A stretch of 64,000 bases of DNA, taken from positions 496,001 to 560,000 of the forward strand of contig NZ_FSRQ01000002.1 of the NCBI RefSeq assembly GCF_900143185.1. The letters run 5' to 3'. Position numbers and translations under genes: made by a program. The stretch is from Chryseobacterium scophthalmum. Its GTDB lineage: Bacteria > Bacteroidota > Bacteroidia > Flavobacteriales > Weeksellaceae. Within the stretch, counting starts at the first letter, position 1; each line of letters opens with the position of its first letter. Of this stretch, positions 54,852-62,782 are shown one piece after another. Under the pieces are notes generated by a model. That model ran no database searches and was not told the DNA's origin. It saw only the letters and a program-made list of their open reading frames with translations.

Positions 54852-54861
54852 GAATAATATG

Positions 54862-54888
54862 ACTCCACAAGAAATTGTGGAGTTTTTT
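54862..54888 (+). terminator. Terminator of lysA
   Basis: ACTCCACAA (54862-54870), GAAA loop, TTGTGGAGT (54875-54883) and a T run. Confidence 0.9.
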
Positions 54889-55030
54889 GTTTAATTTAAA
54901 TCTCAGAAAACAATCATTGATTCTTTTGGAAGCTTAACAATTGCTTACATTTGATTTCTATAAAATGGTTTAAAAATTTTGGTAAATAACTGCCAAAATA
55001 TATCTACAAATACAATAAAGAATAGTTATA

Positions 55031-56272
55031 ATGAGTAGTTCTCTGAAGAAATTCTATATCATCGCTTGGGCATTCGGTTTGGTCTTTTATTTTTTAGATT
55101 ATGTGATTCGGTCTGCTCCTGCGGTAATGATCCCTCAATTGGTTGATAATTTCAATACCACCGAGCTGAAACTTATCAGCATGATAGGAACTTATTACTA
55201 CACATATTCTACCTGTAGCTTGATTGCGGGGATTGCTCTAGACAAATTCGGGGCAAAAAAATCTCTTTTTGTAGGAACTTTAATTTTAGGAATTGGATGT
55301 CTGTTATTTTTACTTTCAACCCAGTTTGCGGGAGTTTCAGGAAGGCTTTTACAGGGAGCAGGTTGTGCTTTTGCTTTTCCGGGATGTGTTTATCTTGCGA
55401 GTAAAGGATTTTCTTCAAAATCTTTGGCAACAGCAATTGGAGTCACTCAATGTATAGGAATGTTGGGTGGAACAGCGGGACAGTTTGTAGTTGGACCATG
55501 GATAGAATCAGGAGTGAGTATTCATACTTTTTGGCTTTGGTCCGGAGTGGCAACTATTATTACAGCATTTTGTTTATTTTTTGTTATTCCTAAAGACCAG
55601 AAAAGCGAAAATTCTACCGATAATCAACCGAAACATTTAGGATATTTGGAACCATATAAAATCGTTTTTAAAAATCCTCAATCCTGGCTTTGCGGAATTA
55701 TTTCAGGATTACTTTTTGCTCCGACAACTATTTTTGCGATGACTTGGGCGGTTGCTTTTTTCGAAAAAGACAAACAGTTTGCTTTTCATGATGCGGCAGT
55801 AACGAGTGCAATGGTTGCTTTTGGTTGGGTTTTCGGGTGTCCTTTGCTCGGTTTTATTACAGATAAAATAGGGCGAAGAAAACCTGTTTTGATTGGTGGT
55901 GCAATTTTGATGATTTTAAGTTTGCTGCAGATGATTGTATTGCCAGATTTATATTCTGCAAAAGTGAGTATGTTTATTTTAGGATTAGGTTCGGGAGCGG
56001 CAATGATTCCGTATTCTGTGATAAAAGAAACCAATCCGGATTACGTGAAAGGAAGTTCTACAGGAGCAATTAATTTTATAACTTTTGGCGTGACTACATT
56101 GTTAAGTCCTGTGTTTAGTAGCTTTTTTGGTAAAGATTTAGGTTTATCTGATGCAAATATTCATTTTCAAAATTCACTTTTTTTCTGGATTGGAGGAATT
56201 GTTTTAGCAATTGTTATTTCACTAATGCTTAAAGAAACAGGAAGTAAGGTTCAGGTTGAAAATAAAATTTAG
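55031..56272 (+). CDS. Major facilitator superfamily transporter
   Basis: A 413-residue protein with about twelve membrane helices and two MFS loop motifs (GIALDKFGAKKS near residue 72 and GFITDKIGRRKP near residue 275). The N-terminal FLDYVIRSAPAVMIPQLVDN fits the MFS group of sugar-phosphate or anion carriers, but the substrate is unknown. It is read alone after lysA and may be regulated separately. Confidence 0.85.
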   Translation: MSSSLKKFYIIAWAFGLVFYFLDYVIRSAPAVMIPQLVDNFNTTELKLISMIGTYYYTYSTCSLIAGIALDKFGAKKSLFVGTLILGIGCLLFLLSTQFAGVSGRLLQGAGCAFAFPGCVYLASKGFSSKSLATAIGVTQCIGMLGGTAGQFVVGPWIESGVSIHTFWLWSGVATIITAFCLFFVIPKDQKSENSTDNQPKHLGYLEPYKIVFKNPQSWLCGIISGLLFAPTTIFAMTWAVAFFEKDKQFAFHDAAVTSAMVAFGWVFGCPLLGFITDKIGRRKPVLIGGAILMILSLLQMIVLPDLYSAKVSMFILGLGSGAAMIPYSVIKETNPDYVKGSSTGAINFITFGVTTLLSPVFSSFFGKDLGLSDANIHFQNSLFFWIGGIVLAIVISLMLKETGSKVQVENKI

Positions 56273-56282
56273 ATAAAAAAGA

Positions 56283-56310
56283 TAAGCTACTTTTTTTGGC
56301 TTAATTTTTT
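56283..56310 (+). terminator. Weak terminator after the MFS gene
   Basis: TAAGC and GCTTA pair around a T-rich loop with a following T run. The stem is short. Confidence 0.45.
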
Positions 56311-56332
56311 ATGTAGTTTTAAAAAATATTTT

Positions 56333-56815
56333 ATGAAAACACTAGTATTATTTATAGGGCTTTTTGTGGCAAATTTCGCGTTTGCTCAGGATCTTGAAGA
56401 CAGAGATGAATCTTTCATCGTAGAAAATAATAAAAATCTATTAAAAATAGACATTAAAGAACCTTTTATGCAGGTTGCTGTGAAAGGTTGCAACGATTTT
56501 CAGGCAGCAAGTTTTGAAGGAGGAGCTGCAGCTTACAAAACTATTCTCAGAAAATACATGTATACGTATCTGAATTCAGATTTTTATACTTTAACAGGCG
56601 ATTTTACATTTACACTCACCATTGATGCGATGGGCAGAGTAATTGATGTAGCCGGAGATCCCAAAGTTTTGAACAGTGATGTTTTCTTTGATGATATGCA
56701 ATATGTGGTAAGAAGAATTAAAAAAGACTGGAAACCTGCAATGTGTAACGGACAACCCGTAAAATCTGAAATGAAACTTAAGATGAGCTTCTCATCATTA
56801 TCTGCCGATATGTAA
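56333..56815 (+). CDS. Secreted protein with TonB-C-like domain (1 of 3)
   Basis: A 160-residue protein with a signal peptide (VLFIGLFVANFAFAQ). The C-terminal half ends in KKDWKPAMCNGQPVKSEMKL, matching the TonB C-terminal consensus WxPAxxNGxPV. It has no membrane anchor or proline-rich spacer, so it is not a normal TonB. It is followed by a similar gene after three bases. Confidence 0.65.
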   Translation: MKTLVLFIGLFVANFAFAQDLEDRDESFIVENNKNLLKIDIKEPFMQVAVKGCNDFQAASFEGGAAAYKTILRKYMYTYLNSDFYTLTGDFTFTLTIDAMGRVIDVAGDPKVLNSDVFFDDMQYVVRRIKKDWKPAMCNGQPVKSEMKLKMSFSSLSADM

Positions 56816-56818
56816 ATT

Positions 56819-57232
56819 ATGAAGAAATATTTTTTTGTATTTATTCTGTTAATAGGGTTTAAAAGTTTTGCTCAAGAACCTAAAGCTGAATCTGAAAAAT
56901 TTACTGTAACAGAGAAAGCTGAATTTCCAGGAGGTGATGATGCTTTCAGTAAAGAGTTTTTAAAAATGATTCATGGCTATATTGATATGGATAAATATGC
57001 GGTGAATGGTAAGTTTACTTTTCTTTTTGATGTCAGTACAGAGGGAAAAGTTGAGAATCTTAAGGTTTTGCCTAAAGTAAAAGACAGCGAATTGTTTATA
57101 GATGATATGAATTTCGCCATTAAAAGAGTTAAGAAAAAATGGAAACCTGCAATGCAGGATGGAAAACCTGTCGTTTCAAAAAAAGTAATTAAAATTAATT
57201 TTACTTCAGATCATTTTGATCATGGAGATTAA
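56819..57232 (+). CDS. Secreted protein with TonB-C-like domain (2 of 3)
   Basis: A 137-residue protein with a signal peptide (YFFVFILLIGFKSFAQ) and the segment KKKWKPAMQDGKPVVSKKVI with the same TonB-C-like pattern. It shares FPGGDDAF, a motif often seen at the beginning of flavobacterial TonB-C domains. It lies three bases after its paralogue. Confidence 0.7.
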   Translation: MKKYFFVFILLIGFKSFAQEPKAESEKFTVTEKAEFPGGDDAFSKEFLKMIHGYIDMDKYAVNGKFTFLFDVSTEGKVENLKVLPKVKDSELFIDDMNFAIKRVKKKWKPAMQDGKPVVSKKVIKINFTSDHFDHGD

Positions 57233-57261
57233 TTATTTTAAAATATATTAATAATTGAATT

Positions 57262-57289
57262 AGTCGTTGTATTTTGCAATGACTTTTTT
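57262..57289 (+). terminator. Terminator between TonB-C-like genes 2 and 3
   Basis: AGTCGTTG (57262-57269) pairs with CAATGACT (57277-57284) with one G-U pair, then a T run. Confidence 0.75.
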
Positions 57290-57303
57290 AATATTTTTTT
57301 ATC

Positions 57304-58026
57304 ATGAAAATTAAAATTTTTATTCTCGCTTTATCAATTTTTTGTAGTGCTATCAATGCACAGGTTTTATACAGTCATCCAAAAGGTCAGGATTTTTATG
57401 AAGGAGGAAGACAGGGCTTCAATAATGATATTAGAGAAGCTGTAGTAAAGAATAACATGAAACCTTGCGACAAAACAGAAGCATTATTTATGAGGTTTAT
57501 TATTTATCCGGATAATAAAGTGAAATATGTTGCAGATCCTGATACAATTGCTGTTGGAAATAATAAATGTATGAAGAATAAGGTCTTGGAGGTTATGAAA
57601 CATGTGAAAAATTGGAAAGCGGCAGAAGTAAACGGAAATAAAACACCAGCCATGTTCTGTAGCCTTTTTACAGATGACTTCTTATTTGATAAAGGATTTA
57701 GTGAAGAGGAATTCTCAAAACCCGTTTACATGTATAAAGATAAAGAAAGTGATATTAAGAAGTTTAGAGAAAATTTTGCTAAATGTTTTGATGTGAATGG
57801 GTATAAATCTAATATAGATTATTCTTTCACCATTAACTTTGATGTAGATACAAGCGGAGAAGCCGGCTTTTTTTATATTGATAATCAGTCTAACTTAGAA
57901 AAGTTTAATAAAATGGTTGTAGATTGCGCATCTAATACGAGTAAATCTTACTGGAAGCCAGGTTACTATAAAGGTGTGCCCATAAAACAGGTTTTCAGAA
58001 TGCCAATTAGATTTAATGCCAATTAA
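57304..58026 (+). CDS. Secreted protein with two TonB-C-like segments (3 of 3)
   Basis: A 240-residue protein with a signal peptide (FILALSIFCSAINAQ). Two segments have the pattern: VKNWKAAEVNGNKTPAMF near residue 103 and SYWKPGYYKGVPIKQVFRMP at the end. It seems to be a duplicated version of the domain. A terminator separates it from its two smaller relatives. Confidence 0.6.
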   Translation: MKIKIFILALSIFCSAINAQVLYSHPKGQDFYEGGRQGFNNDIREAVVKNNMKPCDKTEALFMRFIIYPDNKVKYVADPDTIAVGNNKCMKNKVLEVMKHVKNWKAAEVNGNKTPAMFCSLFTDDFLFDKGFSEEEFSKPVYMYKDKESDIKKFRENFAKCFDVNGYKSNIDYSFTINFDVDTSGEAGFFYIDNQSNLEKFNKMVVDCASNTSKSYWKPGYYKGVPIKQVFRMPIRFNAN

Positions 58027-58095
58027 TTCTATTTTATTTAAAAAAAGTCTTTTTAACTCTAAATCATTTGTCTGACAATCTGTCATAAGATTTTG

Positions 58096-58103
58096 TATCT
58101 TTG
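58096..58103 (+). promoter_or_regulatory. -7 box of the miaB promoter
   Basis: TATCTTTG matches TAnnTTTG. The nearest upstream TTTG (58067-58070) is 25 bases away, longer than usual. Confidence 0.4.
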
Positions 58104-58196
58104 CAAACTAATTTAATTTGAAATTAAAAATTTGCAGCCTGAAATTATTTTATTAGTTTCAAAAATTACTAATTTCAAATCTCAAATTTTGAAAAA

Positions 58197-59636
58197 GTGC
58201 AGGAAAAATATATAGACGAAACCAAACAGGGAGAAGCTTTTGCGATTGCAGAAAAAGATGGAAATTCTAAGAAGTTATTCTTGGAAAGCTATGGTTGTCA
58301 GATGAATTTCTCTGATTCTGAAATTGTTGCGTCAATTCTTAATGAGCAAGGCTATAATACCACTCTTAAAGTGGAAGAGGCTGATTTAATTCTTCTTAAT
58401 ACCTGTTCTATTCGTGAAAAAGCAGAGCAAACCGTAAGAATGCGTCTTGCTCAGTTTAAAAATCTAAAAAAAGAACGACCAAACATGACGGTCGGTGTTT
58501 TGGGTTGTATGGCTGAAAGGCTTAAAACCAAATTTTTAGAAGAAGAACAGCTTGTAGATTTGGTTGTTGGTCCCGATGCATACAGAGATTTACCTAATCT
58601 TTTAAAAGAAACTGAAGATGGAAGAGACGCAATCAACGTTATTCTTTCAAAAGAAGAAACGTATGCAGATATTAATCCAGTTCGTTTAGGCGGAAATGGC
58701 GTTACAGCTTTCGTAACGATTACAAGAGGTTGCGATAATATGTGTACTTTTTGTGTAGTTCCTTTTACCAGAGGTCGCGAGAGAAGTCGTGATCCGCATT
58801 CGATTATTGAAGAATGTAAAAGTTTGTGGGAAAACGGTTATAAAGAAATTACTTTGCTTGGTCAAAATGTCGATTCTTACCTTTGGTACGGAGGCGGTCC
58901 GAAAAAAGATTTTGCAAAAGCATCAGAAATGCAAAAATTAACAGCGGTTAATTTTGCTCAGCTTTTAGATATGGTTGCGGTTGCAGTTCCGCAAATGAGA
59001 ATCAGATTCTCAACTTCCAATCCTCACGAAATGACGGAAGAGGTTTTCAAAGTGATTGCTAAGCATGATAATGTTTGTAAATATGTTCATTTACCGGTAC
59101 AAAGCGGAAGCGATAGAATTCTGCAATTGATGAACCGTCAACATACGCGTCAGGAATATTTAGATTTAATTAAAAGAGGAAAAGAAATCGTTCCGGATAT
59201 TTCGTTTTCACAAGATATGATTATCGGATTTTGTACCGAAACCGAAGAAGATCATCAATTAACGATGAGCTTGATGCGTGAAGTAGAATACGATTACGGC
59301 TATATGTTCTCTTATTCTGAGAGACCGGGAACTCCGGCTCACAAGAAGATGGAAGATGATATTCCGGCAGATGTGAAGCAAAGACGTCTCGCAGAAGTAA
59401 TTGCTTTGCAGGGCGAGCTTTCAAGAAAAAGAATGGAAGGTTATGTTGGAAGAGTTCACGAAGTTTTAATTGAAGGAATTTCTAAAAAGAACAAAAACCA
59501 ATGGAAAGGAAGAAATTCTCAAAATGCGGTTTGCGTTTTTGATATGCAGGAAGGTCAGAAAATGGGTGACATTGTGAACGTTTTTGTATTTGACAATACA
59601 CAAGGCACACTTTTAGGGGAAACTGTAAAAAATTAA
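58197..59636 (+). CDS. miaB: tRNA-2-methylthio-N6-dimethylallyladenosine synthase
   Basis: A radical-SAM methylthiotransferase of 479 residues that adds the methylthio group at tRNA position A37. The N-terminal UPF0004 domain cysteines are in ESYGCQMNFSDSE, LNTCSIREKA and VLGCMAERLK. The radical-SAM cysteines are in RGCDNMCTFCVVPF. A TRAM domain closes the protein. It begins with GTG at 58197. It precedes the hypothetical gene and the sigma-54 activator in the direction of transcription. Confidence 0.95.
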   Translation: MQEKYIDETKQGEAFAIAEKDGNSKKLFLESYGCQMNFSDSEIVASILNEQGYNTTLKVEEADLILLNTCSIREKAEQTVRMRLAQFKNLKKERPNMTVGVLGCMAERLKTKFLEEEQLVDLVVGPDAYRDLPNLLKETEDGRDAINVILSKEETYADINPVRLGGNGVTAFVTITRGCDNMCTFCVVPFTRGRERSRDPHSIIEECKSLWENGYKEITLLGQNVDSYLWYGGGPKKDFAKASEMQKLTAVNFAQLLDMVAVAVPQMRIRFSTSNPHEMTEEVFKVIAKHDNVCKYVHLPVQSGSDRILQLMNRQHTRQEYLDLIKRGKEIVPDISFSQDMIIGFCTETEEDHQLTMSLMREVEYDYGYMFSYSERPGTPAHKKMEDDIPADVKQRRLAEVIALQGELSRKRMEGYVGRVHEVLIEGISKKNKNQWKGRNSQNAVCVFDMQEGQKMGDIVNVFVFDNTQGTLLGETVKN

Positions 59637-59705
59637 TTAGTTTTTAGTTGATCAGCTTTAAACTTTAGAATAAAAAATATTATCAATTAACAAATAAACA
59701 AGACA

Positions 59706-60137
59706 ATGGAAAAGTTTCAGAAGTATTGCCTTAGTGTTTTATTGGTAATTATCTGCAGTAATATTTCGGCACAAATCAGCAGTGGGAATCTTCGAAGTGA
59801 AGATTGCAAACAGCTGTATGAAATTTACAATCAATTTCTAAATTCTAAAGAAAGTCATGCGTTAGAAAAGATTTTTTTAAATGAAAAATCGAGACGCAAG
59901 TTCGCAATCAGTGACAAACAGAATGCGATAGATCTTTTAGGGAATATTTTCTCTAAGAAAAATCAAAACTATTCTCATCATAAAACAGGCATCGCATTTT
60001 CTGAAAAAGAAAAGCATTGTCAGATTTTAATCAATTTTTTAAAAGAAAGCAAAGAGAATGTCTTTGCTGAAGTTTTATATTTTAAAAGTAAAGTTTCGAA
60101 GATTAGAAACAAAGATTATTTGGATTTGGTTGCTTAA
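59706..60137 (+). CDS. Hypothetical secreted protein
   Basis: A 143-residue protein with a signal peptide (YCLSVLLVIICSNISAQ) and a charged helical mature part (EIYNQFLNSKESHALEKIFL). No family is recognised. It lies between miaB and the sigma-54 activator. Confidence 0.5.
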   Translation: MEKFQKYCLSVLLVIICSNISAQISSGNLRSEDCKQLYEIYNQFLNSKESHALEKIFLNEKSRRKFAISDKQNAIDLLGNIFSKKNQNYSHHKTGIAFSEKEKHCQILINFLKESKENVFAEVLYFKSKVSKIRNKDYLDLVA

Positions 60138-60221
60138 AATTTAAATCAAATTATTTCAACTAATTAAGAATCTACGATGATAAAGTAGACGAAATTTAAT
60201 CAAACAATCTAAATTTTACTC

Positions 60222-61514
60222 ATGAGTAACGAGCTTCAAAATATAAAAAACCGCTTCGGGATTATCGGAAATTTTCCGGCTTTAAACCGAGCTTTAGAAA
60301 AATCTATTCAGGTAGCACCCACCGATATTTCCGTTTTGGTCGTCGGGGAAAGTGGTGTCGGGAAAGAATTTATCCCAAAAATCATTCATTCAGAATCTAA
60401 AAGAAAACATCAGCCTTATATTGTCGTTAACTGTGGCGCAATTCCGGAAGGAACCATCGATTCTGAGCTTTTCGGGCACGAAAAAGGAGCTTTTACAGGA
60501 GCAACTGCAACCAGAAAAGGATATTTTGAAGTTGCCGATGGCGGAACTATTTTCCTTGATGAAGTTGGGGAATTGCCTTTGCAGACGCAGGTTCGTTTGT
60601 TGAGAGTTCTGGAAAGCGGGGAGTTTATGAAAGTAGGTTCTTCACAGGTACAAAAAACCAATGTAAGAATCGTTGCCGCAACCAATGTGAATATGATGAA
60701 AGCAATTCAGGACGGAAGATTCCGTGAAGATTTGTTTTATCGTTTGAATACGGTGCAGATTGATATGCCTGCTTTGAGAGAAAGAAAAGGCGATATTCAT
60801 TTGCTTTTCAGAAAGTTTGCAATCGATTTTGCCGAAAAATACAGAATGCCGGAACTTGAACTAGAACCAAGTGCAGTACATTACATCGAAAATTATACTT
60901 TCCCGGGGAATGTGCGTCAACTAAGAAATTTGGTTGAGCAAATGACGGTTGTAGAACGTGAGCGAAATATTTCGGTTGCAAAATTGACAGAGTATATTCC
61001 GATGGATGCCCATTTGCCAATGGTTGTGAACCAACCAACCGGACAAAAACAGACCGATTTTGGCAACGAAAGAGAAATTATGTATAAAATTCTCTTCGAT
61101 ATGCGGAATGATATTAATGATTTAAAATCCTTAACTTCGGAACTCATTAAGAATCGGGGAACTGCAGATCTGAGCAATCAGGAGAAAAATTTAATAAGCA
61201 GAATTTATACACCTGAACCTCAGCAAACTGCAAATGCTAATTCGTTGCTGTATTTTGAAAATAACAACAACGGGAATCAGAATGTTCAGAATCCTACAAT
61301 TATCTCAAATTCTGACGATACTTACGAAGATTTTGAAGATATTGAAGTGGAAGAAAACAGACCAGAATCTTTATCTCTTCAGAACAATGAGAAAGATCTA
61401 ATTGTGAAAGCTTTAGAAAAGCACAATGGAAGAAGAAACAGAGCGGCAGATGAATTGGGGATTTCTCAGAGAACTTTATATAGGAAAATAAAACAATATA
61501 ACTTAGAAGAATAA
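60222..61514 (+). CDS. Sigma-54-dependent activator without receiver domain (Fis family)
   Basis: A 430-residue enhancer-binding protein. The AAA+ domain starts almost at the N-terminus: Walker A GESGVGKEFIPK, the sigma-54 contact GAFTGA in HEKGAFTGATATRKG, Walker B GGTIFLDEVGELP and R-finger region GRFREDLFYRLN. The Fis-type DNA-binding helix is RNRAADELGISQRTLYRKIK at the end. There is no receiver, PAS or GAF domain, so activity must be set by other means, possibly by abundance or by a partner. It lies upstream of an LptE-like gene, in the conserved flavobacterial miaB-activator-lptE order. Confidence 0.92.
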   Translation: MSNELQNIKNRFGIIGNFPALNRALEKSIQVAPTDISVLVVGESGVGKEFIPKIIHSESKRKHQPYIVVNCGAIPEGTIDSELFGHEKGAFTGATATRKGYFEVADGGTIFLDEVGELPLQTQVRLLRVLESGEFMKVGSSQVQKTNVRIVAATNVNMMKAIQDGRFREDLFYRLNTVQIDMPALRERKGDIHLLFRKFAIDFAEKYRMPELELEPSAVHYIENYTFPGNVRQLRNLVEQMTVVERERNISVAKLTEYIPMDAHLPMVVNQPTGQKQTDFGNEREIMYKILFDMRNDINDLKSLTSELIKNRGTADLSNQEKNLISRIYTPEPQQTANANSLLYFENNNNGNQNVQNPTIISNSDDTYEDFEDIEVEENRPESLSLQNNEKDLIVKALEKHNGRRNRAADELGISQRTLYRKIKQYNLEE

Positions 61515-61529
61515 ACAACACCTAAAATC

Positions 61530-62237
61530 ATGAATGTAAATTTAACACCTAAACCAATAAATTTTAAATTTGGCGAGTACATCAACAAAGGCTTTGAACT
61601 TTTAAAGAAAGACTTTGGAGGAGTTTTCGTAGGCTTTTTAGTCACTTTCTTAATGTCTATTATCCCGTTTTGCGGTATTTTGGCAATGGGGAATTTCTAC
61701 AAATATCTGCGTAAATTAAAAAATAATCAAAACCCAAGCGCAGGCGAAATTTTTGATTTTAAAGACTTTATGTCTTATTTTACTTTACAGTTAATTATTA
61801 TTGGAGGAGTAATCGTTTTATACATTCCTTTTATAGTTTTCGGAGGTATCGCTGGTGCAACTGCAGATTCAAATGGAGAGGTAAGTCCTGTTTTTCCAAT
61901 CTTGATGTTCCCATATATGTTCGTCATGTTATTTGCGATTTATTATTTCCTGTTAAAAGGATTTTATATTTTGCCACTAATTAGCTTTAAAGGAATTACA
62001 GACATTAAAACCGCTTGGAATATCTCTAAAGTAATGACAAAAGGAAATCTTTTAAACATTTTCCTATTCTCATTAGTAGTGAGTATTTTGGCACAAATAG
62101 GTGTTATAGCTTGTGGAATTGGACTTTTCTTAACAATTCCTTTCGCATATACAGCGAATTACTTTGCTTACGAAGATGCGATTCAACAAATTGAATACGA
62201 CGAAATTACCGAAATCGGTATTACCGAAAAATATTAA
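61530..62237 (+). CDS. Hypothetical polytopic membrane protein
   Basis: A 235-residue protein with about five to six hydrophobic segments and cytosolic ends (LTPKPINFKFGEYINKGFEL). It resembles the DUF975/GlpF-like membrane proteins of unknown function in overall build only. It starts 15 bases after the activator and ends 19 bases before the LptE-like gene, so it is in the same operon. Confidence 0.6.
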   Translation: MNVNLTPKPINFKFGEYINKGFELLKKDFGGVFVGFLVTFLMSIIPFCGILAMGNFYKYLRKLKNNQNPSAGEIFDFKDFMSYFTLQLIIIGGVIVLYIPFIVFGGIAGATADSNGEVSPVFPILMFPYMFVMLFAIYYFLLKGFYILPLISFKGITDIKTAWNISKVMTKGNLLNIFLFSLVVSILAQIGVIACGIGLFLTIPFAYTANYFAYEDAIQQIEYDEITEIGITEKY

Positions 62238-62256
62238 GTTTAAAATTATTTAAAAA

Positions 62257-62781
62257 ATGAATCAGTTGAAAAATCTTTTCCTTTTAATCATATCTGTAGG
62301 ATTTTTAAACTCTTGCTATTCTTTTACAGGTTCATCTCTTACAGATGAAAAGACCGTACAAATCAATGAGTTTCCCAATAATGCAGCTTTAGTAAACCCT
62401 ACTTTGGCGCAGCAGTTTTCTACAGATATTCAAAACAGATTTTTGCAGCGTACCACTCTGAAAGGGACAAAACAAAATCCGGATATTTTGATTGAAGGTG
62501 AAATTACAGATTATTCAATTTCCCCAACTACGATCAGCTCTACAACACAGCAGACAACTGCGGGTGGAACGATTCAGGAATCTCAGAATAAATTGACAAT
62601 CACGGTGAAAGTTCGTTACGAAAACAAACTGCACCCAGAATTGAGCTTTGATAAAAATTTCTCTGATGAAGCAGTATTCAACAGTAATCTTTCTCAAAGT
62701 CAGATTGAAACTTCTCAGGTAAAACTTGTTACGGATAGAATTATCAATAAAATATTTAACGACATTGTAGCGAACTGGTAA
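62257..62781 (+). CDS. LptE-like lipoprotein (LPS assembly)
   Basis: A 174-residue lipoprotein with lipobox LNSC near residue 20 and CYSFTGSSL directly after it, then FPNNAALVNPTLAQQFSTDI, a pattern seen in flavobacterial LptE-like proteins, which plug LptD in the outer membrane. The ending is a helix (LVTDRIINKIFNDIVANW). LptE sequences are poorly conserved across phyla and the role is inferred from the pattern and the context. Confidence 0.8.
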   Translation: MNQLKNLFLLIISVGFLNSCYSFTGSSLTDEKTVQINEFPNNAALVNPTLAQQFSTDIQNRFLQRTTLKGTKQNPDILIEGEITDYSISPTTISSTTQQTTAGGTIQESQNKLTITVKVRYENKLHPELSFDKNFSDEAVFNSNLSQSQIETSQVKLVTDRIINKIFNDIVANW

Positions 62782-62782
62782 T

